Assembly: GCA_963978545.1 (NCBI GenBank)
Contig: OZ021721.1
Location: 111,139,366-111,203,365, forward strand
Reading direction: 5' to 3'
Length of the DNA: 64,000 nucleotides
DNA from: Linyphia triangularis
Taxonomy: Eukaryota > Arthropoda > Arachnida > Araneae > Linyphiidae
Shown here in pieces: positions 24,640 through 38,360 of the stretch. The stretch's first letter is position 1, and every line of letters begins with the position of its first letter. The notes beneath the pieces were generated by a model. The model saw only the letters and a program-made list of their open reading frames with translations, had not been told where the DNA came from and did no database searches. Made by a program: the position numbers and the translations under genes.

Positions 24640-25540
24640 ACTAGAATATCGATAGCTCAAAAACAGGAAATATGACTTGGTATGCATATATTCTTAGGAA
24701 TCCATAAAACGCACTTATCTCTTATACTCTGTTGTATCTTTATATCTTTATTGTATTACTATCGAATAAAAAATTAGCAAGGGAATCCATGAATATATTA
24801 GAACAAATTAACTTGATTCTAATATAAAAAATGGAACTTGGTATGTTCATATTCTCAGTCCTTTATTATAACGCCCATAAAATTTATCTAATTCCTATAT
24901 ACTGTTGTATCTTTCATGAATATTTGCCGACCATACGGTATAGTGGTTAGCGTGCTAGCTTCTAAACCGCGAGGTTGCGGGTTCGAGTCTCGTGTTAGGC
25001 ATGGGTGTTTGTAAATGTATGTTGGCTTGTCTAATGACGAATGTTTCGGCGCATTATAGCCCTCGTGTTGCTGACGGCGCAAGATAATCTGAAAACAACC
25101 AATTTTCATGAATATTTCTATTACAAAACATCAAATAAATAGATAACTTTTTTATGTACAGTAATTCGATTTATATCTAAAAATATAGGTCTTGGTAAGT
25201 TTGTATTCTCAACTTTTCAAATAATATGAATAACGTAGTATTTATCTGACTCTTATATTCTGTTGTATCTTTCATGTATCACTATATAATAAAAATTAGC
25301 AATTAAATCAATTAATGCCTTTCATTAGGGTAAAAAGAGTTATATACAAAAAATCGGACTTACTTTTTTTTTATTATTCTCAGTTTTTAAAATAAATTTA
25401 TTTCACTCTTATATTCTGTTATTATATCATTTATTTATCATTCTTTAATAAAAATTAACAGTTTAATCAATTAGTGGCTTTCAATAGGGTAATTCGATTT
25501 TTAGATGCCTGTTACTTTAAATAAATTGTTAAGATTGAGT
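24640..25540. repeat. Diverged tandem repeat, about 190-250-bp unit
   Basis: Recurring order: CTTGGTATG-like block, ATTCTCAG, TCTTATA(T/C)TCTGTTGTATC, then ATAAAAATTAGCAA and CAATTAATG. Roughly four units, the second interrupted by a SINE. AT-rich and non-coding. Confidence 0.6.
24926..25103 (+). mobile_element. tRNA-derived SINE, copy 3
   Basis: Plus orientation. GCCGACCATACGG, box A TATAGTGGTTAGCGTG, box B GGTTCGAGTCT, short CAACCAA tail. The perfect 14-bp duplication TTTCATGAATATTT (24912-24925, 25104-25117) places the insertion inside the tandem repeat. The overlapping 73-codon minus frame is SINE-derived and should not be annotated as a protein. Confidence 0.95.
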
Positions 25541-25985
25541 ATATATATATACCGCTTAATAAAGGCCCTAAATTTACTGAAGTGTGATTAGATGAGTCCA
25601 CAGTCTATTATTCAATAACCACTCAATCTTAAACTTCAAGCCTGAAGACAACACATCCTTAGATTCAAACCTTCTTTTTGCTTCTGTAAACTGCGGGGTC
25701 TCGTTCTATTGTGTTGTTCTTGAGTGGGCAATCGAAGTTATGCGTGTCACATCCCAGTTCCATTTATCTTCTAAAACAATCAAGGAAAACTGACAGAAAT
25801 CTCTTGGGCTCTTTACTTTTATCTCCGACTGCCTGTTGAGTAAAATAGCTACAGTTGATATGGGGAGGATTGTTTGTAAACTGAGATGAGAAGAGTGTGT
25901 ACTAAGATAGCTCTTGTTGATATTTTGATTTTTAAAAATAGAAAAATGCTTTATCGAGTAGATTTTAAAACTCTTTATCCGGTAC

Positions 25986-26021
<36 letters not shown>

Positions 26022-26102
26022 ATTTTACACTTGGAAAATTTATTGTAGGATTGTTTCTTTGTCGGTTATATATGCATATATCATTGTATTTAAATATCCA
26101 TT
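25541..26102. other. No gene; poly-T tract
   Basis: 31 T residues at about 25987-26017 give the phenylalanine run in the 76-codon frame at 25886-26116. No other feature. Confidence 0.6.
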
Positions 26103-26106
26103 TTAA

Positions 26107-26825
26107 GGGGGAGTAGTAACGAAATTTCTTCAAAAATCCGAAATTTTTCTTCTGATTTTAAAAAATAATTCATACATTCCTGAAGAAAATGATGTTTTTA
26201 TCTTATTCCTCCGGTGATTAGAACGCCACAAAATTACCTGTGATTTAAACATCACTAATGGGCGTAACACCTCTAAGCGTCTGCTTAAAGTGCGTTTTAC
26301 GAGCACTAGTGTTTTTCACAGATGTTGCATATTCAAATCAATATATCTCCAGAACCATTAACAATTGGCTATTCAAATTTTTGGAACATTTAATTTATAT
26401 AGTTTTAAATATTTTGATTTCACAGAATTTTTTTTTTTAATTCTGTTTTAAAATATAACATTTAGCATAAAAGATAACAAAAAAAAGCAAAAATTTCAAT
26501 GTTTTAACTTTGAGAATTTTTTTAATTTTTTTTAAGTCACCTATCAAAATTCTGTGAAGACAAAAAAAAATTTATATAATTATGTATTACAGAAAGCTTT
26601 CACTTTGAAAAAAAAATTATTTTTTCTTGACTTATATCAAAATACGCAAACATCAATTATTATGGATTTTTCTTGGTTTTTAAATTTTTTTTAAATAACT
26701 AAACACAATATTTAAAAAAACATTTTCTCAAAGATATATAAATAGTACCTCATACATAATATAAATTTTTGACATAAAAATGTACATAAATAAAGTTTTT
26801 TTTTTATTCTCGGTACCAGACCCCC
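26107..26825. mobile_element. TTAA-flanked non-autonomous transposon, copy 1
   Basis: Flanked by TTAA at 26103-26106 and 26826-26829. The left end GGGGGAGTAGTAACGAAA is a diverged inverted match of TCGGTACCAGACCCCC on the right. The whole 719 bp aligns with 54727-55447. The TTAA site suits piggyBac or Kolobok; G-rich 5' ends and lack of transposase leave this open. The 60-codon frame at 26258-26440 is internal and not conserved with the other copy. Confidence 0.8.
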
Positions 26826-26829
26826 TTAA

Positions 26830-27187
26830 TCACATCAATTTACAGAAGGCAACAAAGTTCCGAACTATGGCTTTATATTTTGTTCTAATTGATGCGAGGA
26901 AAATAATACCCAATTTCGTACAGGATTCTTTGTAACTACTTATAGTTTTTTTTTTTTTTTTTTAAGGTTTCATTCTTCTCGATTATTTGTGCTTTTAATT
27001 TATTTTAGATTATACAAGGGACATTATAAAATAACTTTCTTATATAAATTAGGATTTTTAAATAATTTTTATTTAATTATGCAAATTTTTGCTACGTAAA
27101 ACTTTGATAAAGTAAAGACTTTATGCATAGTTTAGTTGACAAGAATATAAAGAGTTATAATGAAAGTAGAATACAATGTTTGTTACC
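26830..27187. other. No feature identified
   Basis: AT-rich with a T-run at about 26946-26963. Confidence 0.5.
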
Positions 27188-27430
27188 GTTTCGCATGGGA
27201 CTTTTATGTCCCATGCGAAACGATGCGAAAATGTATAAAATGTGATGTCCCATGTGAAAATGTATAATACCTTTTATTTTTCAAAAATAATAATTAACTA
27301 TGGAACTTATGAAAAAATTTAAGTATTTTATTGATTGCATTTTTCAAAATCCCATAGTTATTATTTTCGAAAAATAAGGTTTTATACATCTTTTCGAAAA
27401 ATAAGGTTTTATACATCTTTTCGGAAATAG
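27188..27430. repeat. Hairpin cluster / small foldback
   Basis: A perfect 14-bp hairpin, GTTTCGCATGGGAC with loop TTTTAT, lies at 27188-27221. GATGTCCCATGTGAAAATG follows at about 27243. A second inverted pair links about 27262-27303 with 27349-27393 (TTTTTCAAAAATAAT...AACTATGG and its complement). AAGGTTTTATACATCTTTTC is then repeated in tandem to about 27421. Confidence 0.75.
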
Positions 27431-28565
27431 GTTAGCTACTTGGTATTCAAGATAATACTAAAACTGGTTTGAAATTAAAAAGGCGCTTAGTTACCGCATT
27501 TTTTTTTAAACTTTTGTTTTACACGCGGTAGTATTTTTGTAAATTTCAAGCTTTCACTACATAAAAGAAATATGAATTACATAAATAAACACTGTTTTTC
27601 TATTAATTCAGAATATTTTAATAATGTTTTTAAAAAAATTATTAAGTATTTATATTTTTATTTTGTGACAGTTTTCCATAATCAGTATTCAACATTTCTT
27701 GAAAATAAACTAAATTATGCAAAATATGGATATTAAGAAAGTAAATTAAATTCATTTAATTTCATATTAAAAAAAATACAATAATTTAATCACGCTGTAC
27801 TGTTTTTGATTCCTTTTTATTTAAATAAAGGTTGAATTTTCCGAAAATGAAATTAAAGATTACATTTCTTCTTGAAATAGCCTAAATGCTTATGCATGTT
27901 AAATAAACTCCTGAAATATTTATTATGAGAAAACTATTATTTTTTCCTTTATTTTTTCTCAAAATAAATAAAACTAAAAATAATGGAACCATAAGTACAT
28001 TTATAACAACATCCAGATCATGCACTAGTAAACAATAACCCTAATGCATCATATAGATCACTAAATAAAAAGATTACAAGGCAATTTATTTAAATAATAT
28101 TAGACGTTTGAAGAAATGCACATTTAGAAGTACTGAAGTATCACTGTTTATTTTTAAGCCATAAATGTCTTGAAGATGCATGTAGAGCATTTGAACAAGG
28201 AATTCTCTACCGTCTGTTGGATACAATGAATTTAAACTTGCGTAACCGAAAATTCTTGCATACCTCTACAATTCTCTATCTATATTCATGAGATAAAATT
28301 TATTTTCTATGCATTTCTTTTTATGTATGTCGAATATAAAAAATATCGTGAAACATTAATAAAAATTACATAGTTTTTTTAAAGGTGGTTTTAAAAGTGT
28401 GCCGTAAAAAACAGTGATCTCCAATAAATGATTTATTTTCGTTTAATCTAGTTTCAACTGTTTTTAGATTCTTCATTTCTACATTCATTTATGTAAAGGC
28501 TGATTATAATTAAAGTTCAATCTTCATAAAGCTTTGGAAAATGAATTACTGGCCAGAATTATGTG
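27431..28565. other. No feature identified
   Basis: AT-rich with no supported feature. Confidence 0.5.
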
Positions 28566-28692
28566 CAATTTGACCTGAATATACGCGGAAAGGTATATGG
28601 TATGGTATATTAAGAAGAAAAAAAATTCGAAATTGTTTTTTTATATGTTATACCATTTCCAATTTCTTTGCGTATATATTCAGGTCAATTTT
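28566..28692. repeat. Inverted repeat, about 45-bp imperfect arms
   Basis: TTTGACCTGAATATACGC, then GGTATGGTATAT, pairs with the sequence ending GCGTATATATTCAGGTCAA across a short A/T spacer. Possibly a tiny MITE; no target duplication resolved. Confidence 0.7.
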
Positions 28693-29368
28693 CAGGTCAT
28701 TCTGACCCATGGTTATTTTGAACAGTTTCTTGAAAGCTGAACTTATATTATACTCATCCTCTATATTAAAGAGTCTAAAAAAAATTTTAAATTAAAAATT
28801 GTTCTAAAATTCATAAAGCATTAACTACTCTTTTACTTATTTAATATAATTTTATAAAGCAGTATAAAAAAATATGAGGATTATATAGAAATGTAGCCTA
28901 TGCTATTTGTTTCTATTGCTATTTGTAGCCGATGCTATTCGATGCTATTTGTTTAAGCGATGTGAAGTGTCTAGAATCCTCAAAACACGCGCCAACTAAT
29001 ACAATTTCATAGTATGGTTAAATTTGGATAACCATCATTATAGGGTTAAGTTCAGCATACAAAAAAAAATCATGAATGAAATACTTTACTATCTAAGTAA
29101 TTAGTTCCACGTTTTAGACATCTCACTACCAAAAGAAAGTTTGTCTAGAATGCTCGAGATCACGGAATCAAACCCCTTGTTGGTGCTCTGTAGACTCTGT
29201 TTTCAAAGTAAGTATACATGGTGGAGGTTAAGACAGAATGGCAGATAGTGCCATTTCGATTGTCGGGATGCCTTGTGGGTGTTTTCTACGTTATCTTCAT
29301 TCATTTATCATCATTCGTAAATGGTGAATTTGATCTTTGAAAGTTTCCCTGGAAAATTTTCCCTCCAA
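28693..29368. other. No feature identified
   Basis: GATGCTATTTG-like words repeat briefly near 28900-28950. Nothing else supported. Confidence 0.45.
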
Positions 29369-29496
29369 TATTACATTATAGCACAGTATAACCCTTGTTT
29401 AGAACACGTACCTAATTTGATACCATATAAAAATAATATTTTTTTATTTTTTTCAAAAAAAACACAAAGTTTTGCCATTGATGAAACATAAGTATA

Positions 29497-29748
29497 TACA
29501 TGGTGGTCATATAGAAACTGCCGATATATGGACCTCTAGCTTCCATTCCGTTCAACCGATCGAAATGAGACTTCAGGTATAGTTATTCAGAGATATGAAC
29601 TCGAAATTCTGTGAATGGCAACAAAATGGCGCAAACTCCCTAGCTAATACTTCTGAATAACTAAATCTGAAATCGTATCTCTATCTGTTGAACGGAACGG
29701 CAACTAGACGTTAATATATCAGCAAAGTTTCTTTATGACCACCTTGTA
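29497..29748. mobile_element. MITE, copy 1
   Basis: TACATGGTGGTCATATAGAA at the left is matched inverted by the right end (TACAAGGTGGTCATAAAGAA). Arms pair for about 110 bp, so most of the 252 bp is foldback. AT/TA at the edges suggests TA targeting and a Tc1/mariner-type mobiliser. No coding sequence. Confidence 0.8.
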
Positions 29749-30058
29749 TATTCTTGGAGAGCGTTAGTGAGCTGAATGGGGAGCCCCCTAATAGCGTAAA
29801 TAACAATATACATATAGGTGTGTTGTATTATCTATGTCATAGTTAGTTACTTTTTACTAAATCTTAAGTTTTAAATTTTTTTAATTCTTAATATTTCATA
29901 TAGCACATTATTTCATATAGCACATTATTTCATATAGCACATTCATTATAGCACAGTATAACCCTTGTTTAGTACACGTATCTAATTTGATACTCTATAA
30001 AAATATTTGTTTTTGAAAAACACAAAGTTTTGCCATTTATGAAACATAAGTATATAAT

Positions 30059-30309
30059 ACATGGTGGTCATATAGAAACTGCCGATATATGGACCTCTAG
30101 CTTCCGTTCTGTTCAACCGATCGAGATGAGACTTCAGGTATAATTATTCAGAGATATGAACTCGAGATTCTGTGAATGGCAACAAAATGGCGGAAACTCC
30201 CAAGCTCATACTTCTGAATAACTAAATCTGATATCGTATCTCTATCTGTTGAACGGAACGGCAACTAGAGGTTCATATATAAGCAAAATTTCTTTATGAC
30301 CACCCTGTA
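30059..30309. mobile_element. MITE, copy 2
   Basis: Same element and orientation as 29497-29748 with few substitutions. It arrived by duplication of the surrounding segment. Confidence 0.8.
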
Positions 30310-30470
30310 TATTCTTGGAGAGCTTTAGTGAGCTGGATGGGGAGCCCCCTAATAGAGTAAATATTAATATACATTTAGGTGTGTTATATTATCTATGTCA
30401 TAGTTTGTTACTTTCTACTAAATCTTAAGTTTAAAAATTTTTTAATTCTTAATATTTTATTATCTATCTT

Positions 30471-33327
<2,857 letters not shown>

Positions 33328-34045
33328 TACGAGGGTCATCCAGAAAATAAGTTTCCCACAACACCAAAAATTGGCACTAGAAAAGGTATGAAACGCAAAG
33401 GCATAAGATCGGTAGATTGTGGTTGCGCATGCGGTAGTTGTAGCTTCCCGATCGCTTACATTGACGTCGTTGTCGTGCGAGAAGATATCGGCTCCCATTT
33501 CTTTAGACGACGATGACGAGGGAAGGACCATGATTTAGTTTTTGAACTCACAGATGTTAGTACCGATCGAAATCCATCGTCAACTGTGTTTAGTGTGTGA
33601 ACCGGATGTGATGACAAAGCAGGTGGTTATCGTTGGTGCAGAGGTTTTTCCGAGGTAGGCAAAATGTCCATGGCAAATAGTGCTGCTGTCGTTCATCCAT
33701 CATCGATGACGGCATTGTAGAGCAGATGTGGCAGTGGATTCAGAAGAAACATCATTTTACAGTTACGGAACTCAGTAGCTGTCCTGTCATCACTTTCCCA
33801 TAGACGAAGATCTGCAGACAACTGTGACTCGGTGGTTCAATTCCACGGCAGCCGACTTCTGTGGCACTGGACTACAAAAACTCATCGGAGGGTATAACAA
33901 GAGTAACTATTCCGAATTCCGGTGATTATAATCTTGTAATGTAGCTGAAATATTACTGTGTCTTTTGCAATAAATCTTTCCTGGTATTATATTTTGTTTA
34001 TTTTTATGAGCCATGGGGAAACTTAGAGTCGGGAATAACCTCGTA
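33328..34045 (+). mobile_element. Mariner-like element, inactive, 718 bp
   Basis: The left end TACGAGGGTCATCCAGAAAA and the right end (TACGAGGTTATTCC... read inward, then AAGTTTCCCC) form a diverged TIR next to TA. The interior is less AT-rich and carries decayed transposase sequence, with a readable block near the 3' end. Full-length mariners are about 1.3 kb, so roughly half is missing. Two overlapping frames on opposite strands at 33319-33531 are chance. Confidence 0.8.
33806..33916 (+). pseudogene. Mariner transposase C-terminal remnant
   Basis: 37 codons without a stop read EDLQTTVTRWFNSTAADF, then CGTGLQKLIGGYNK. The V-x-x-W-[FL]-x-S-x-A-A-x-F-x-x-x-G-[LI]-x-K-L-x-x-x-[YW]-x-K pattern is the C-terminus of mariner-family transposases. 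Stops and frameshifts precede it. The D,D34D catalytic region is not recognisable. Confidence 0.75.
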
Positions 34046-34084
34046 AATCGAAATATTATTATTTTTTTGACTTGACATTTTTGA

Positions 34085-35005
34085 TTAATTTTTGAATAAA
34101 ACTGATTTTTTTTTATTTAAACATCATTACTAATTATGTTAATTTAAGTGCAAAAAAATCCGATTTTTAAATTGATAATTATAAAAATTATTATTTCAAG
34201 TGTGATTGGACATGATTGTGGAAAGTGTGTGTGTGTGTGTGGTGGACTTGTTGGGAGAGATTAAGAGATTATTTTAAACTTATTAAGTTCATTTTGAATG
34301 CGAATCCTTCCCACTTTTGCTACATAAGTGACACAACTCAAAATTCTTCATTTCAAGTAAAAGCGTGCAAAATCACAGACTGCATGTACTTAAATCTGAT
34401 TGAAAAACACAAAATTGTTTACATGTTGAATTCAAGTTGAAATTGACTGATGCATTTCTTCCAGATTCAAGTACATGTAGTCTGCGATTCTTTACCCACT
34501 TTAACTTACAAATGCAGAATTTTGAGTTTCGTCGCTTTTTTAAGAAGTGTGCAATATGCTTATACAATTTATAAAAATGACTAAGAATTTCATTATAGTT
34601 TCAATTCATATAAATTAAAAAAGAACCTTAACAATTCGATACCTTTCCAGCACCCAAAATTATTTGATGTAAATATTATATTTCGCCTTTTGCTTTCTAA
34701 GAATCAAAAGTTCCTTAAATAAAATTTCTCATATAATTTATTTTCAAAATAATGCACCCAGTGGCGGCCTGTGGTCGAAAATGTTAGTGCAGCTGGAAAC
34801 ATACGAGCCCTCACCCCCCATCTCCTCAACCACATACACACACTTTCCACGATCATGTCCAATCACACTTGAAATAATAATTTTTTTAATTATCAATTTA
34901 AAAATCGGATTTTTTTTTTTTTTTTTTTTTTTTTTTGCACTTAAAAGTGCATAATTAGTAATGATGTTTAAATTTTAAAAAATTCAGTTTTATTCAAAAA
35001 TTAAG
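34085..35005. repeat. Inverted repeat, about 155-bp arms
   Basis: About 34085-34240 matches 34846-35005 in inverse, including AACATCATTACTAATTATG, AATTATTATTTCAAGTGTGA and TTGGACATGATTGTGGAAAG. The left arm lies outside and the right arm inside the hAT-like element that starts at 34759, so the pair records an inversion or a related inverted insertion. Confidence 0.75.
34332..34540. repeat. Inner inverted repeat, about 70-bp arms
   Basis: CTCAAAATTCTTCATTT...CACAGACTGCATGTACTTAAATCTG pairs imperfectly with 34463-34540 (CAGATTCAAGTACATGTAGT ... CAGAATTTTGAG). Frames 34216-34440 and 34373-34567 on opposite strands are by-products. Confidence 0.7.
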
Positions 35006-35574
35006 TAGCATTTTACTTATTATAATTATCATATTTTTGAAAAGTGATTTCTCTGGTTTTATGCGGTCAGGAAAATAAATTATCGTTGGAAATTGTTGAT
35101 AATATCATTCTTAATGTTATGAACCTCCATCTAGTTTCTAGAATATATAGTTTTTTAATTTAATTTTTTTTAACTTTAAAAGTAGAAAAAAATGCAATTT
35201 TTCTAAAAACTCTTGCAAAACTTTTTTTAAAAATCTGGCAAAATTCATTTTTTTTCCAATCAATTTGACTAAAATTCAAAACATTTAATAGTTAATGCAT
35301 ATTTGAATTTTCAAATCATTTTTCAAAAATATTATATAAACTTCAATTATCACTGTTTAAGTGAAGTTTCACGTGCCAAAAATTTAATATCAGAACAAAA
35401 TAGCATTTCAAACTAATAAAATAACTCTTAAGCCTTCAGATGTTACCATTATCTTGCAAAAATTCCTACTAAAGATTATTTTAAAGTAGAAATTCTCAGG
35501 GGCAGCCGAAGTCAGAAAACCCTGATCTAGCTGTCACGCTACACGTTAAGGAAAGGCTCGATTGGATTCGATTG

Positions 35575-35588
35575 GTTACCATGGAAAC
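35575..35588. promoter_or_regulatory. X-box-like (RFX) site with CCAAT words
   Basis: GTTACCATGGAAAC is a near-perfect RFX X-box palindrome. Two ATTGG (inverted CCAAT) words lie within 20 bp upstream. Sequence match only; function is not shown. Confidence 0.45.
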
Positions 35589-35790
35589 GTCGCAGCCAAA
35601 TCGCGTTAAAGAGACGCATGGCTGCCATTCTTAGGGAGATCACCTTGATTAAAAACATTTTTTTCCCCTCGTGAATTGGGTATTGAGGCAAGATATTTGC
35701 CGTTTATCGAATCCAACTTACCATAGAAATTGGATCTTCATTTTAGGAAATTGTAAAATGTACAATTTTAGTTTTGAACTAATAAATTTA

Positions 35791-36378
35791 CATGCAGCCC
35801 GGACGCATATTACCATTCCCAACTCGCGGTTGGGTCACGGAGGGGAAAGAAGCACTTTCATTGGTTATTTAGCAGGTGTCGGCAATGACGTCACCTGCGA
35901 GGTGGAGGGATTTAAGTCGGTTGCATATCCGTTGATTGCGAAACTTTTTTTGGATTTCTTTACCATTCGGAAACTTCGCAAGATATTTCAAAATTGGGAG
36001 TTACTATTTTTTTAATTAAAACATTGAATACATTATTTTTTCAATTCTGCTGAAAAGGAAAGTATTTAGAACTTAAGACCCCCCCCCCCCGTTTAAAAGA
36101 AATAATTCATTTTGTTCATATGCTTAAAATAATTGTTTTCTAAAGAAGAAAATTATGAATGGTTCAGAAAGTTATTTTCGAATGTTTCCGTTTTTCGACT
36201 TATGTTAATGAATGGGCAATAAATGATCGAGTAATACAGTGAGTATCAAAATATGTTTGGAAATAACTTTTACGCCTATTTTTTTTTTTTTTTTTTTTGG
36301 GTTTAAAAAACAATTTTTTTCTTCTAAAAATAACAAAAGTTATCACAATATTAAACAAAATTGCGAAATATCATCCAC

Positions 36379-36409
<31 letters not shown>

Positions 36410-37182
36410 TTAATGGCATCTTTAAAGCATATCATGGAAGAAGATTGTAATTCATTAATACTTTTAATAAAAATCTATTAAATATAATTTATTTTGTGAA
36501 GTTTTATTAATTGTATATTATGTATTTGCTTTATATTGAATGGTATTTTAGTCTATTAATATTTTTAATAAAATCCTATTAAATGTAATGTTTTTGTGTA
36601 TTCGATTATTTATATTGGTTTTTGTACAAATTAGGTAACTGATAGTCATTTGTAGAAAAATTAATAAAGCAGTCATAAAGAAACTTTTCGCAATCATATC
36701 TTTGCGCACGCTTTATATCCTTGTATAACAATATCTAGACTCATAACATGCTGCTATTTCTGATGGCTTCATTTATATTGCCTTCTTATAGATGCTCATG
36801 TGTCTCCTAAATACGTTACTTTTATCGGACAATGGTATATTTACCAATGTAATTATTAAAATATATACTTTTTATGTTGAATAAAAGCATCCCAAAGTAG
36901 CAGTTTGATATTATAATAATATCAATTAAAAATTCATATTAAAAGTTATTATTATTATAAAGTGCTAATAATATAAGCACTTGATGAATAGTAATTTTTA
37001 GTCAGCGTGAAATGAAACAAAAGCGAACGAAGTTGAACACGAAAGGGAAAAAGAGAGAGGACAGTGAGTCAGTGGCTTGCGGGATATCATTGCCGACACC
37101 AGCTAAGCAACCAATGAAAGTGCTCTTTTCCCCTCTGTGACTCAACAGCGAGTAGGGAATGGTAATATGCAGCCCGGCTGCA
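35791..37182. repeat. Inverted pair of GC-rich blocks, one with a CRE
   Basis: About 35791-35895 (CATGCAGCCCGGACGC, CATATTACCATTCCC, CACTTTCATTGGTT, GGTGTCGGCAATGA) is repeated inverted at about 37085-37182. The first copy carries a perfect CRE palindrome TGACGTCA (35886-35893); in the second the equivalent position reads TGATATCC. Internal to the hAT-like element. Confidence 0.75.
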
Positions 37183-37217
37183 CTGGCTGTAGTGCACGAG
37201 CCGCCACGGAATACACC

Positions 37218-37780
37218 TTTAACATTGCTTACTATAGTTTTGAAAAATTAGAAGCATCTTTCTTATCACAATGCTTTTTAAATAAGAGATAAATTTTGGT
37301 GTTATAGACTCTGACGATGAACATGGTGACATTTTCAAACATTAAATTAAATTTGAGATGTGACAAGAAATTGTTTCTTTTAATATTCACAATTAACAAT
37401 GTTTCAATTTGAAAGTATCTAATCTTTTTACAAACGTCTCTTTTTAACTCAATAAAGAAGTAAGTTGTAATGCCCGTTGTTTTAATTATTTGCACTAGAT
37501 AGTTTCTCTACTTGATACAAATTTCTAAGTATTGGCTACTTTAATTAATACCACTATGTCATTGAGGTTGATTATAAAAGGGGGTCAGAAAGTTTATCTA
37601 CAAAACTAATGTTTTCCCCACAAGTATGCATTTTTATATTTCCCAGTATTGCAATAGCAGATAGTTTGATTTATTTGAAATTTCAGAATATACATTGGTT
37701 TTCTTGAAACGAGATAAATTATTTAATGCATGTGTGTAATAAAGTGATTGGACAATTATAAAACTAGGGTGAGAGTATAT
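37218..37780. other. No gene identified
   Basis: The 87-codon minus frame at 37232-37495 is lysine/isoleucine-rich, as expected from AT-rich DNA, and has no recognisable domain. Confidence 0.5.
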
Positions 37781-37788
37781 ACAGAGAC

Positions 37789-38352
37789 TAGAGGTCGGTG
37801 ATATATCGATACGACAATATTTTTATCGATATTTCTAAAAAAATATCGATATTAAAAATATCGATAAATGTCACCGATATATCGATATTTTCAAACATTT
37901 TTAGTTTTTTGGAGATCGTTTTGTGGTTCTATGTGGGTTTTTTTTTTTTTTTTTTTTTTTTTTTTCTTTTTTTTTTTTTCGATTTTCTTTATTCCCTTTT
38001 CAAAAACTTCAAAACTAAAGTTTGAAATTGGCTGAGAGACAGTTAAAATGGCACCCAATATTCAGTATTTTCCCATACACTTAAAAGTTATTGAAAATTA
38101 TCTAAATTTTTCTTAAAATCACTGCACCAATTAAGCGAAAATATAACTTTTTTTTTTGTAATAGATCCATTTCAGTTAAAAAAGTAGTCTCCTTACAAAA
38201 CACCAATCATGAAAAATAGAAATATACCCCGAAAAACTTTATTTCTGGTAAAATGGAAAATCAAATAAAAAAAAAATCATGTATCGATATATCAATATTT
38301 TATCGATATTTTTTTCTATGCAACGATATAGTATCGATATTTCCGACCTCTA
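37789..38352. mobile_element. hAT MITE rich in TATCGATA
   Basis: TAGAGGTCGG at the left is matched inverted by CCGACCTCTA at the right. The perfect 8-bp duplication ACAGAGAC lies at 37781-37788 and 38353-38360. Length, TIR (TAGAG fits the hAT 5' YARNG rule) and octamer duplication all indicate hAT. Eight TATCGATA copies lie in the two end regions, five left and three right, and the left end can fold on itself (GGTGATAT...TATCGGTGA side). The middle holds a T/C tract. No transposase; the 75-codon frame here is low-complexity. Confidence 0.93.
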
Positions 38353-38360
38353 ACAGAGAC

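Larger units (their letters stand above)
29369..30470. repeat. Tandem segmental duplication carrying a MITE
   Basis: Copy 1 (about 29369-29893) and copy 2 (about 29940-30465) both start ATTATAGCACAGTATAACCC, include the same MITE and run on through GAGCCCCCTAATAG. Between them TTATTTCATATAGCACA is repeated about three times (29894-29942). MITE and both flanks were duplicated together, so the second MITE is not an independent insertion. Confidence 0.9.
34759..37209. mobile_element. hAT-like element, 2.45 kb, non-coding
   Basis: The left end CAGTGGCGGCCTGTG matches the right end read inward (CCGTGGCGGCTCGTG). The flanking octamers AATGCACC (34751-34758) and AATACACC (37210-37217) differ at one base, giving a probable 8-bp target duplication as in hAT. 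CAGTGGCGG ends are common in hAT elements. No transposase frame remains. The interior has two inverted copies of a GC-rich block, long T-runs and an (AT)n tract (36383-36409). The 114-codon frame at 35671-36015 covers one GC-rich block and shows no domain. Confidence 0.7.

Noticed and set aside
24926..25000. Functional tRNA gene
   Set aside because: Box A and B are good, but the anticodon and acceptor stems are degenerate and the sequence continues into a repeated SINE body with tail and target duplication.
35671..36015. Longest frame in the window, 114 codons
   Set aside because: It lies inside the hAT-like element over a GC-rich repeat block that recurs inverted at 37.1 kb, and shows no domain. 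Fewer stops are expected there from base composition alone.
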